DNA from: Micractinium sp. NFX-FRZ
Lineage: Eukaryota > Chlorophyta > Trebouxiophyceae > Chlorellales > Chlorellaceae
Reading direction: 5' to 3'
Length of the DNA stretch: 18,117 nucleotides
NCBI GenBank assembly: GCA_029339195.1
Contig: JAPTJF010000724.1
Span: forward strand, 1-18,117
Part shown: positions 9,259 to 18,117 of the stretch, one piece after another
Layout: the number at the start of each line of letters is the position of its first letter
Position numbering within the stretch: position 1 is the stretch's first letter
The notes under the pieces: model-generated
Told to the model about the DNA's origin: nothing
Database searches by the model: none
The model's input: the letters and a program-made list of their open reading frames with translations, nothing else
Position numbers and translations under genes: made by a program

Positions 9259-10169
9259 TGCACAGCACGGCACAGCACGGCACAGCACCGCGCAGGACGG
9301 GCCTTTCGGAAGCAGCGCATGGCACTTCACTGCAGTGGATGGAGCTGTTTGGAGCGTATGCTGTGGCAGCACGACGTGGCATTTGCTTATGATGGGGCTG
9401 GATGAGTGACAGCACAGCGCAGCACAGCACGGCACGGCAGCGCACAAACAGCGTCGCACAGCACAGCACATGGCAGGACAGCACCGTTCGGCATGCACTG
9501 CGTAGAGCAGCGCAGGGCGGCATTGCACGGGTCGCCCAACCTGCGCTGCACCCCCTCCGTTGCGTGTTCACCGTGTGCTGCTCGAGTGACGCCGCAACAA
9601 GCGATGAGGGAGATCAACAGGCACTGCAGGACTGTTGCTGCTGCCGCCAGAGCGGGCCCAAGCCCACCGCTGGACCGCCCCGTGCCCCTGCTCTTGTCTG
9701 CATACGTATGTTCCCTCTTCGTGTGCAGCATCCGTGCCCTCACATGTCAGGATATGATGCAAAGGACATCAAAGGGGGAACGAGGAGATTCAAAGCATGT
9801 TTGATAGCTGCTGCTAGTTGTGGATGCCTGCGATGGAAGCGGTGGGGCCAAGCCTGGGGGAGGAGGAAGAGCGGGCACTGCCGTTGAACATACATACACA
9901 CATACAGGACAGGCGACAGGAGCACAGGGCAAGAGCGGACTATGCATAAACAGAGAGAAAGAGGGTGGGGGAGAGGAGGGTGGGCAAGGAAGAGGGAACA
10001 AACAAGCTGGTACAACAGTCGTGAATGGACGAGGGCCCTGGGTGGTATGCTGCCAGGCGAGAGAGCGCCTTGCTGGCACGCCACGCCGCATGCTCTGCCA
10101 CGTCAGCAGCAGGCACACATGCTGCCCAGCCCAGCCCAATAGATTGGTCGCTACCCACGTGAACAATGC
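9259..10169. other. Convergent intergenic region
   Basis: Holds the 3' flanks of the CANIN-like gene (+) and the TraB gene (-). Apart from the simple repeats and a purine-rich stretch at about 9950-10010, I see no gene, RNA or TGTAA/TTACA signal. Open frames here are short, low-complexity and not joined to the genes in phase. Confidence 0.5.
9261..9480. repeat. CACAGCACGG-type simple repeats in the 3' flank
   Basis: Three exact CACAGCACGG-like units in a row at 9261-9290, starting three bases after the stop codon. A second irregular patch of GCACAGCA/GCACGGCA lies at 9408-9480. Similar AGCACAGCA words recur in intron 4 (5175-5250). Confidence 0.8.
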
Positions 10170-12726
10170 CTACCGCCGCCCGTTGAACCGCATGAGCGCG
10201 GTACTGACCAGCACGCCGCCCGCTGCCAGCAGGGCGACACGGCGCCAGCGCCACGTGGGCACCCGCTCTGCCGGCATTGCAGTGATCTCAGCAATGTCAA
10301 TCTCAGCCTCCCAGTGCTCCCTGCAACCCACAGGCGGACGGAACAGCCAGCCAGGATTGAAGCACCAGCTTGACGACCTCCACCTCCACCTCCCCATGCT
10401 CACTGGAATGTGAGATAATGCAGCGCAGCTGACATGTATACACCACATGTGCGCCCACCGTCATGCCTGCCTTGCCAATCCCCTCCCCAACACCATGTGC
10501 ACGCATCAACCCCAATCCCTGCCCTCCCAACTCCCTCCCCAAACACAGAACACACGCAAACAACCCACAGCGGTGCCCGCCCGCCCGCACGCACCGAATG
10601 CCCGCCAGGTGCCCCGCGCCCACCACCGCCACCACGGTGTGCGCGCGCGGCGCCAGCTTGCGCAGCATGAAGGCAATGAACTGGTCGCGCTCCGTGATGA
10701 GGGGGTGCAGCAGGGAGGGGAACTCCTGCAGGGTGGGTGGGTGGTCAGGCACAACAACATGGGAAGAGCACAAGCGGTTAGGGCGGGGGGGATGGGGCAG
10801 CATGAAGACAATATACTGCTATGCTCCTGATAAGCAGGCGCAGCAGGCGCCTGCTGGCGGGGGGTGGGGGGGGGGCTTCTGCAGGACAGCATGGAACAGC
10901 GCAGCGCAGCACCAAAATCGGTACGTGCCATGAACACCTGCCCGCGGCAAGGGTTCTAGGGGTGGGTGGGGATGCAGGGAACAGGGGTGCAGTACCGTGC
11001 CGTGCAGCGCAGCTGCCGCCCACCTTCCCAAACTCCCGGATCGCCTCCGTCAGCACATCCGTCTCCTTCATCTGCTCAATCTCCCGCCGCATCTCCTCAG
11101 TGTCCAGCATGCTGCAGCAGCACGCGCGTGGGCCGGGAGCAGCGGGCGGGCGGGGGGGGGAGGGGGGAGCTGAGACGGGGTGTATAGGAAGGGGAGCCAG
11201 ACGTTAGTGGGGATGCCCTGCAGTGCAGGGCGCCGCGGCGTGTGCGGTTGTGTTCCAAAGGCAAGCCCCGTGAGCGCACCTGAGCCCCGTCCACAGCAGC
11301 GTGCCCGTCAGCTTGACCTTCTCCCACAGCCCCAGCGCGTGCCACACACGCGCAAGCGTGATGGTGAGCGGGCGGTCGCCCAGCACCACCTGCAGGTGTG
11401 GGTGCAGTAGAGCGCCAGAGACGGGCCAGGAAGGTGTGCGGTCACACCGTGGCCACGGTGCAGTGGCGCTGGAATATGTGCGAGGGCCGCATGACGTGGC
11501 GCTGGCACGCAGGGGCGCCCAGCCAGGCAGCGGCGCTGCTGCACTGGTTGGCGCCGCCTGCCCCCGCCTCCCCCCCGCCTACCCCCGCCTCCCCACCTGC
11601 GCGCCAATGGCGTGTGCCTCCCGCAGCGCCACCCGGAACTCTTCCCCCGGCATCACATCCAGGTGCCGCCCCACCTTGGCAAGCAGCCTGGGGCAGAGAG
11701 GAGTGGAGGGGAGCAGGTGTGTATGGGGTGCGGGGCGGGGTGCAAATCACGCCTTGGAGGCCAAGGTTGCGCGCTGCCCTCGTGGCCCCGCCATTACAAA
11801 CCCCACGCTGACGCGCACCAGGCCCCGCCCCTCACTCCTGGCCTTTCACACTCACAAAGGAGCAAGCACTGCCTGCAAGTGAATGGCCTGCCCCGTGCAT
11901 GCCTCGCCCCCCACGTCCGCCTCCCACATGCCCCACAACTGCCTGCCTTGCACCCGCCCACCCTCGCACCATGAGTAGACGGCCTGGAGGGGCGTGGCCC
12001 GCCCCCAGCGTACTTCGCCCCCCACCTCTCCCTCGGGCACGCCCTTGCACCCACCCACCCTCGCACCACGAGTAGACGGCCTGGAAGGGCGTGGCCCGCC
12101 CCGTCCGTATCTCGGCCACCACCTCCCCCAAGCTCGGCTCCCTCACTTTGTCCAGAGTCAGCACCGGCTTGCGCTCGCTGCACAGCTCAATCAGCACCAC
12201 CTGCGGCGGGTGAGCGGGAAACAGAGGAACACGAGGGCCTTGGCAACTTGCAAGGAAATGATGTTGCAGTTGGCAGTGCCGGTGCCGGCTCGTACCTCCA
12301 GGTGCAGGCGGTTCCTTAGCGCTTGTGCTCAGAAAGGCGCCGCCCGCACACCGAGTCGAGGGTGACACAGCAGCAGCCAGGCAGCAAGCGGCACACGCAT
12401 TGGACTGCTGGAGTCGTCCTGTGAACGCAGCAGCATCGTCGACCCCTGCGGCAGCAGGCGGGTGGGCCAGGGCAGCGCCCCTCCCCACACCCCTTCCAGC
12501 AACCACCTTGACAGTCGCCCACCTGAGGCTTCACTGCCTGGATGAGCCGGGCCACATCTTCGCACGACTCGGCACTGACGTGCGCCGTGCCCAGGATGTA
12601 GTAAGTAGTCTCCGGGGCGCCTGCGAAGGCCGGGCCCGCATCGCCACGGCAGCGCAGCACCGCCAGGGGCTGCGGCAGGCTGTCGGGGGCGATGTCGAGC
12701 GGCGGCGCCGGCGGCAGGGCCGTCAT
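10170..12726 (-). CDS. TraB-family protein with C-terminal membrane anchor, seven exons
   Basis: Exons in transcript order: 12726-12523, 12200-12067, 11687-11597, 11389-11280, 11111-11024, 10725-10595, 10320-10170. All are GT-AG with matching phases; 302 residues. TraB/PrgY domain hallmarks appear in order: YYILGTAHVSAES (43-55), VVLIELCSERKPVL (69-82), HLDVMPGEEFRVALREA (121-137), VVLGDRPLTITLARVW (144-159), LWEKVKL, ITERDQF (219-225), VVAVVGAGHLAGI (240-252). The Gly-x-x-His and Gly-x-Gly-His sites match the proposed TraB/Tiki metal or catalytic positions. Residues 281-296 (VALLAAGGVLVSTALM) form one hydrophobic helix before a basic tail, so the protein looks tail-anchored. Eukaryotic relatives (TRABD, plant TRB1/2) sit on the mitochondrial outer membrane or ER contact sites; this location is an inference. 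The start was chosen as the only ATG in frame, with a TATA-like box about 200 bases upstream. Confidence 0.88.
11688..12066 (-). other. TraB intron 2 with tandem copies of its own donor region
   Basis: The end of exon 2 plus donor (about 12040-12110) is repeated at about 11945-12010, period 97, with high identity, and in a degraded form at about 11855-11925. Copy 2 keeps the donor as CATG|GTGCGAGG and would encode GRATPLQAVYSW, compared with GRATPFQAVYSW in the true exon. Because 97 is not a multiple of three, the extra donor shifts the frame. Confidence 0.75.
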
Positions 12727-13685
12727 CTGTGCGTAGGTCAGCAAGGCGGAGCGGTGCTCCAGGGTGCTGGGGTGATGTCGCGCCCTGCTCTCTGAGATAG
12801 GGGCCTTGGGCGCTGCGTGGCTCGCGGCCTGCGGCGGTTCAAGGGGAGGCGGCGGCAGAACAGGCAGCGGCGGCGGCAGTCTGGAGGGGCTAGTGAAGCC
12901 GCGGCCTCGCCAGACGACAGGAGTGACCTTATATATTGCACGACGACACTGCTGAAGGCTCCTCGCGGTCCGCCCACCGCTCCCTCTGCCTGGCTTGAAC
13001 GCACATGCCACCTCTGACTGCAAGCGCGTCCCAAGTGAGTTCGGCTGCCGTGTGGGCTCCTTGCGACCTCACCTGGTGCTACTGTCGGCTCCCCAAGTGC
13101 CCGCAGGCTGTGTCTTTCAAGGGCGGGGCTGCCCAGCAAGCAAGGGTTGGGGAGGTTTCAACCCGAGAGTAGATAAATAAGCTCCCTAAGGTCACACGCA
13201 GGGACCACTGAGCACTGAGCAGTAAGAAGGGTGTACATCCGCAGGAGGTCTTGCCCTGCTGGCGCCCAAGGCAGGCAGCAATCAATATGAACCTTCCCAT
13301 CGATCTCCCTGCATGCCCTGACTCCAGTCGATTGCGGGCCCAATCGAGAATTGCGATTGGTGAATACAGAGCGAGGGCACCAGTCCGCCAGGGTTCTTGC
13401 TCTAGCTGCTCCCCCTTGTAAGGCCGCCGCGTATCCCTGCTTGCAGGCTGTGCATTAAAACAGGCAGACTCGGCATGCCGAAGGCAGTGCAACTCCAGCA
13501 AGTCAGCGGCGGCAGCCAGCGACGGACGGCGGCAACTCGACGGCCTGCCTCTGTATGCCTTCTCTGTTGCCGATAGGGGTGCCCCCCTGCTGCTCATTCC
13601 ACCTGCTGCATTGTGCCTTCCCAGCATCACGCCAGCCTTTGCCCCTCCCCCCACCGCCTGCCAGTCAAGGCGGGCGACACCGCAC
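12727..13685. other. Divergent promoter region between the TraB and AKR genes
   Basis: About 960 bases shared by two genes transcribed apart. Besides the TATA-like box for TraB, an AT-rich AGATAAATAAG lies at 13171-13181 on the plus strand. It could serve the reductase only if its 5' UTR is long or spliced. No further gene is supported. Confidence 0.45.
12928..12936 (-). promoter_or_regulatory. TATA-like box for the TraB gene
   Basis: On the minus strand the sequence reads AATATATAAGG, about 200 bases upstream of the ATG at 12726, in GC-rich surroundings. Position and strand fit a core promoter with a 5' UTR of about 170 bases. Confidence 0.5.
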
Positions 13686-15206
13686 ATGCCGCTGCCCGCG
13701 ACCATCCCGCTGCCCGGGGGCCTGCCCATGCCTGCCCTGGGGCTGGGCACATTCAAAGCTCGAGGCGCTGATGTGGCTGGCGCTGTGACAGCGGCACTGG
13801 AGTCGGGGTATCGACACATCGACACCGCCTCGATCTACAAGGTGCTGCATGCAAGGGTTGCAAGGGGCTGTGTTCGTTTTGTTGAATTTGCGATCCAATT
13901 GTGGGCTGCACAGGTGGGAGGGGGCCGCTGCATGGCAGCACCTCTGGCCTTGGCTTCGTTGGACAACACGCAAAAGCAGCCGATAACCAGCTCAACCTCT
14001 GGTGCATTACAATGCATCACCCTGACACTGCTTGTGGCCGCTCCTCGCAAGCCCGTTCCTGCCAACCGCTGTGACAATGATCACCCTCTGAACCGCCCCC
14101 CCGCTGCAGAACGAGGCCGACATTGCGTGTGCCATTGCAGCTAGCGGGGTCCCCCGCCCCGCCCTCTTCCTGACCTCCAAGGTGTCTCCGTACCAGCAGG
14201 GCACCGGCGCAGCAGGCGCAGCGTGCGAGGCCAGCCTGGCAGCGCTGGGCTGCCCCATAGACCTCATGCTCGTCCACTGGCCGGGGGTGGCCAAAACGGC
14301 GGCGGGCTCGCCCGCCAATGCGGAGCTCAGGCGGCAGACGTGGCGGGTGCTGGAGCGGTACCACAGGCAGGGGGCGTTCAGGGCGATAGGGGTGAGCAAC
14401 TATGAGGTGGCGCACCTGGAGGAGCTGCTGAGCTATGCTGAGGTGAGGTGGCAGCGCCACGTCAGCAGCCGGGGGCACCTGGTGGGCGGGGTGGGTGGCA
14501 GGGAGGCGGGACGTGTATCCGCCGGTCGATGGTGCGCGATCTGGAGTGGTGCTGTTCAGGAAGCAGGTGGAGAGGTGAGGGTTTGCAATACAAGCCGTGG
14601 TTGAGGCACCTAGAGATGCTGCCGCCGCCGCCGCTGCCGCATGCACCGTGTGATTGGCAGCAGCTGGGAGACGCTTGGGTTGCACACATGCGTGCAGGGT
14701 GGCGCCAGTCTTGCAGCGTGCAGCTCACATGCCCCCGTGTGCAGGTGACGCCAACTGCCCAGCATCCTCGATTAACCCTTGCAGCTTCGACACCTGCCCC
14801 CCATGTGCAGGTGCCACCAGCTGTCAACCAAGTGGAGTGCCACCCACGCTGGCAGCAGCGGGCGCTACGCGCCTTTTGCGCCCAGCACAACATTGCAGTT
14901 GTGGCATACTCCAGCCTGGGTGGCGGCCAACTGCTGCAGGACCCAGCAGTGCAAGCAGCGGCGGCTGCCGCCGGCATCACGCCCGCCCAGGCGCTGGCGT
15001 TGTGGGGCTTGAGGGCTGGCTGCGCCATCATCCCCAAATCGGTGCGGCCAGAGCGCATCGCTGAGCTGGCGCCTGCCAGGCTGGCGCAGCTGGAGCGCCA
15101 GCTCAGCAGCGAGCAGCTGGCGGCGCTCGGGGAGGCGCTGGATGCGCTGGACCGAGATGAGCGGGGGGCTGTCAAGTATTGTTGGGACCCGTCCGGCATT
15201 CTGTGA
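13686..15206 (+). CDS. Aldo-keto reductase (AKR superfamily), three exons
   Basis: Exons 13686-13841, 14110-14442 and 14811-15206, all joined in phase 0, give 294 residues, slightly short for the usual 300-330. The enzyme class reduces aldehydes or ketones with NADPH in a TIM barrel. Motifs in order: LPMPALGLGTF (13-23), GYRHIDTASIYKNE with Asp46 and Tyr51, LTSKVSP with Lys76, LMLVHWPG with His108, AIGVSNYEVAHLEELL (144-159), NQVECHP (169-175), VAYSSLGGG (194-202) and IIPKSVRPERIAE (236-248), the last being the NADPH-phosphate site. The tetrad Asp-Tyr-Lys-His is complete, so the protein is probably active. Substrate is unknown. The start is the first ATG in a frame that opens just upstream. 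No targeting peptide is evident, which suggests the cytosol. An upstream in-frame acceptor in intron 2 could add 22 residues. Confidence 0.92.
14745..14810 (+). other. Possible 66-base in-frame extension of AKR exon 3
   Basis: CCGTGTGCAG|GTGACGCCAACTG (acceptor ends 14744) closely resembles the chosen acceptor CCATGTGCAG|GTGCCACCAGCTG (ends 14810). The 66-base gap is open in frame and would insert 22 residues before VPPAVNQVECHP, at a point where family members have none. The downstream site is therefore preferred. Confidence 0.55.
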
Positions 15207-16244
15207 GGGGCGTGCATGATATGGTGTGATGGTGTGCGCACACCACACGCCGGCTGCACCCCGCTCTGTACTGCCGCCGTCGCAGCCAGCGCCTGCCTGC
15301 AGCCTGCACACCGACGCCTGCTCTGCCCAGGCCAGCCCCCATGCCCGCTATCGCCCCCTGACCCATGCCCACCACCGTGACTCTGTCACACTTCCACGGC
15401 ACATCACCTGACCATAAATCCTGGTCATTCATCCTCTTCCTTAATCTTTGCGTGTGACACCCAACCCCCTTGCACCCCGCGTCACAAGCCCATTCAGTCC
15501 CCTGGTGCTGGTGGGAAAGGCTGGAGAAGGAAGGCAGAGGGGCCGCTGTTCTGTTGTTCTGCCCCAAAATGATCGGAACTCGGCCATGAAACGCCCCTCG
15601 GTGCCTGGCTCAAGCGCATTACAGGAGCGGGGCAGCGGCGCGTGCAGACCAACACGCAGGCGGCAGGTGCACGCACCATGCACACAGCCGTGTGGAGATC
15701 AGGTGGAAAGGAGCGGGCTGGCTGAGCATGGATGGGCCTCTTCCGAGGGTGGGCAGATAGGTGAACAGAAGAAGATACAGCCGCAAGGGAGCAGGCAGGG
15801 CACAGCGACGAAGGTACATCAGGAGGGCTCTCAAGGGGGCAGGTGAAAGTACAGGAGCTCAGGTGCAGAGGGCGAGAGGGTGCAAGCAACGCTGCGAAGG
15901 GGCCTTGACACGCCTGTGTACGGCACAGCGCTCAGGTGCAGGGGCGGCTCAGGGCTTGCAGCGTGTCCGGCGCATGAGCGCAGGCGGGGCGGCAGGGAAC
16001 AGGGCCGGCGGGAGGAACAACATGGCTGCTTGGCAGCGGGGCACAGGCGCAGCAGGAGCAGGAGTTGGATATATGGGCTTAGGTGCAGCCCTGAAGACTG
16101 GCTGAGAAATGAGGGTTGGTTGGCTGAGACAGAGGACACAGGGAGCACGGCTCTTGCACAGCAACAGCCGGCGCGTAAGAGAAGGCATGAAATCAATGGG
16201 TCCGATGATGGAGTGTAGCACAAGGACACCACACACAGCTCGCT
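15207..16244. other. Convergent intergenic region of AKR and ATG1-like genes
   Basis: About 1 kb holding the 3' UTRs of two genes transcribed towards each other. TTACA at 15619-15623 (TGTAA on the minus strand) may end the ATG1-like transcript with a 3' UTR of about 620 bases. I found no TGTAA for the reductase. No coding segment is convincing. Confidence 0.45.
15619..15623 (-). terminator. Candidate poly(A) signal of the ATG1-like gene
   Basis: Reads TGTAA on the minus strand within CCTGTAATGCG, 622 bases past the stop codon at 16245. It is the only copy I see in this interval on that strand. Confidence 0.35.
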
Positions 16245-18117
16245 TCACGCCCCGATGTGCATGGCCGCTGGGCCGGTGCCGCCGACATCGCCGCTCGTGG
16301 ACACGACGCAGGCGGCCCAGCGCGCCGCCGTGGCAGCGGCGTACTTTTGCAGCCGGGCGCGGTCCGCTGGCGCCAGCTCAGCCGGCGGCTGCAGGTCCAG
16401 CTCGGGGGCTTCGGTGCACAGGAAGCTGCGGGGGGGAGGAGCAGGGGTGGGAGGTGGCACGAGAGGATAGGATCAGCGAGTGGTGAAGAGGGAACGGTTG
16501 CAGGCAGGCAGGCAGGCAGCACACATCTGTCACCATGGCCAACAGCGCACAACAACAAGCCTGCCCACCGCTGGCCTCCCCAGCAGCACCCCCTCCAGCA
16601 GCAGCCACCCCACCTGAGGGCGGTGCCGGCGCGCTCATACAGGCAGCAGCTGCGCTGCTGGTTGCCCAGCAGCTCGTCCACCGCTGCCTCCCGCCCCCAC
16701 GCCAGGGCAGACAGATACAGCAGCTCCCATGGGTCGGGAAGCTCCGCCTCAGCCGCCGCAGCGGCCGCAGCGGCCGGGGTGACGCTCGTGGGCGACGGCT
16801 CCTGCCCCGCCTTGTGCAGCGCCGCCGCCGCCGCCTCAGCTGCCGCCATGCACGCCCCCGCCTCCTGCTGCAGCTGCACGGCGGCCGCCGCCAGCTCAGC
16901 GGCGCTGCCTCCGCCCGCCATGCCTGGGGCTGCCGCCTCGGCAGCAGCGGCGCCGCTGTGCGCCTCTAAAGCGTGCTCCAGCACTTGCAGCGACGCCAGG
17001 TGGAGAGCCAGGCACTCCCGTAGCACCTGGTGCTGCTCCGAGGCCGCCAGCTCACCCACCACCTGGCGCACCACGGCGGCCGCCTGCAGCACCGCTGCCA
17101 CCCGCTGCAGGAAGAGCCAGCGGCTGCCGGCCAGCCAGGAGGGGGGCGCCGCTGCGGCGCCCGGGGCATGACTATCGGGGGGCTGGGCTGCAAAGACGCC
17201 CTCTGCAGGCGCACAGGGAGGGAGGGCATGGGGTGTGTGAGCAGGCTGCCTGGTTGGCAGCAGTGCAGTTCTTGAGCTGCGCATCCGGGTCACTGACGCA
17301 CTGCTGTGGCTGCTCTTGAACTGAGGGCGGTGCACACCCCTGGCCACAGGAGCTCGGCAGGCGGGCAGGCAGGCAGGCAGGCGGACGGGGTGGGGGCCGA
17401 GCGCTTGCCTTCCGTGCTGGCACTGGTGTGCCTGCTGTTGCTCAGGCTTCCCTCGGCAGAGGCGCAGCGTGACGCCTGCGGCGAGGCCTGCTTGCTGCCG
17501 CGCCCTACGGCTGCGGCGTGGGGAGCGGGATGAGGCGGTTGGGGCGGGGTGCGAGGAGGGTGAGGAGTGGCGGGGGTGATGCGCCTGAGAAGCAAGCAGG
17601 GAGCTGGAGGCAAGGGCCGACACAAATACAAAGAGGTCTGTGCCGTACATTTCATTGCACAAACACAATTTGCCAGCCACCGAGGCCCGCATGCCATCTG
17701 CCGGCCAATGTGACCACCGCTTCCGCTCCAGGCCGCCTCCCCCCAGCCACTCCCCTGTCGCCCGTGCTGCCGTTCCCCGCGCCACAACTGCCTGCTGCTG
17801 CAACCTGCTCCTAGCCCTGCGCCCCGGCTTTCCCCATGCCACCCCCTAATTAGCTCACCGGTGTGCGCTGAGAGCGAGGTGTCGACCAGGACGTAGTCGT
17901 CGTCCTCGCTGTGCACGCTGTGGTGGGTGGCTCCGCCAGGTGGCACAGCGTGGCCTGCCGCCACAACCACCTGCTGCTGCTGCTGCTGCTGACGCGAGGA
18001 GGGGCGGCTGCCCGAGGGCGGCAGCGGCGGCGTCGCCCCCGCCTGCTGTCGCCGCTGCTGCTGCTGCTGTTGCTGTGCCGCGGCGCCGGGGGCGGCGCCC
18101 GCAGGTGCCACCGCGCC
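16245..18117 (-). CDS. ATG1: ATG1/ULK autophagy kinase, C-terminal part (kinase domain outside window)
   Basis: Exons in transcript order: 18117-17859, 17510-17409, 17202-16614, 16425-16245. Phases match; 376 residues, open at the right edge. The first part is low-complexity (two Q7 tracts, Pro/Ser) and ends in SEDDDYVLVDTSL, resembling the D-Y-V-L-V element that precedes the C-terminal domain in plant ATG1. The C-terminal part is helical: LFLQRVAAVLQAAAVVRQVV, LRECLALHLASLQVLEHALE, an Ala-rich linker, then LPDPWELLYLSALAWGREAA, VDELLGNQQ, LYERAGTALSFLCTEAP and ELDLQPPAELAPADRARLQKY. This matches the tandem MIT-like region of ATG1/ULK, where L-L-x-F-L-x-x-E-A-P-x-L-x-L-x-P-P and D-R-x-R-L-x-x-Y are familiar. 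That region binds ATG13 and membranes at autophagosome initiation. The sequence runs past it with a Gly/Ser tail. The kinase domain should lie beyond 18117. Confidence 0.78.
17409..17510 (-). other. ATG1: Small symmetric exon of the ATG1-like gene with GC donor
   Basis: Bounded by CCGCAG on the 5' side and GAAG|GCAAGC on the 3' side. It enters and leaves in phase 1, so the 102 bases can be included or skipped without changing frame. It encodes about 34 Ser/Ala/Arg-rich residues such as GSKQASPQASRCASAEGSLS. Coding status is inferred from phase and splice sites. Confidence 0.55.
17975..18076 (-). repeat. Two CAG (CTG on plus) repeats encoding polyQ in the ATG1-like protein
   Basis: CTG runs at about 17971-17991 and 18053-18076 on the plus strand read as CAG on the coding strand, giving two glutamine runs of about seven, the second broken by a CAA codon and Arg. 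They lie in the disordered linker before the C-terminal domain. Confidence 0.85.

Noticed and set aside
9261..9520. Spaced CACAGCAC repeats considered as a CRISPR-like array
   Set aside because: Units are about ten bases, directly adjacent and degenerate, without unique spacers, in a eukaryotic context. It is a simple repeat.
9747..10166. Minus-strand open frame of about 139 codons downstream of the TraB stop
   Set aside because: It is Pro/Ser/Cys-rich low-complexity sequence in the expected 3' UTR, with no recognisable motif and no compatible splice link.
12727..13023. N-terminal extension of the TraB protein upstream of the ATG at 12726
   Set aside because: The frame stays open but has no ATG, only a TTG at its start, and a TATA-like box lies within it. 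An upstream exon cannot be excluded.
13079..13825. Minus-strand open frame of 248 codons between the TraB and AKR genes
   Set aside because: It overlaps AKR exon 1 in antisense. Composition looks like the reverse of GC-rich coding DNA, and no domain is visible.
16193..17842. A 549-codon uninterrupted minus-strand frame read as one exon
   Set aside because: It contains the true large ATG1 exon, but its 5' and 3' extensions are intron and other-frame sequence. Splicing to 16425 restores the familiar SFLCTEAP continuation, which the unspliced frame lacks.

Overview
The window looks like nuclear DNA of a unicellular green alga, most likely a trebouxiophyte of the Chlorella type. The evidence is very high GC, Ala/Gln/Gly-rich proteins, short multi-intron genes whose acceptors are mostly (T/G)GCAG, several GC-AG introns, and TGTAA motifs in 3' flanks, which is the green-algal poly(A) signal. 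The genus is an inference. I see no bacterial operon, tRNA, rRNA, CRISPR array or intact transposon.

Layout, left to right. (1) 2-1542 (+): the 3' part of an unrecognised gene with a long polyQ tract, two exons. (2) 2042-3194 (+): a two-exon BTB/POZ protein with a C-terminal coiled coil. (3) 3978-9258 (+): a 13-exon gene of about 634 residues. Its helical body resembles the CANIN domain of SLF2/NSE6-type regulators of the SMC5/6 complex. (4) 10170-12726 (-): a seven-exon TraB-family protein of 302 residues with a C-terminal membrane anchor. (5) 13686-15206 (+): a three-exon aldo-keto reductase of 294 residues with an intact catalytic tetrad. (6) 16245-18117 (-): the C-terminal part of an ATG1/ULK autophagy kinase; the kinase domain lies beyond the right edge. 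Every exon chain was checked for phase, and each joined length is a multiple of three. Genes 3/4 and 5/6 converge; genes 4/5 diverge from a region of about 960 bp with a TATA-like box.

The genes do not form a pathway, as expected for a eukaryotic nuclear locus; themes are genome maintenance, organelle membrane contact, redox metabolism and autophagy. The most unusual property is structural. At least four introns contain tandem duplicates of their own splice boundary (exon end plus donor, or acceptor plus exon start). Two of these leave an in-frame alternative acceptor that would add 22 or 78 residues. Three of 25 inferred introns use GC donors.
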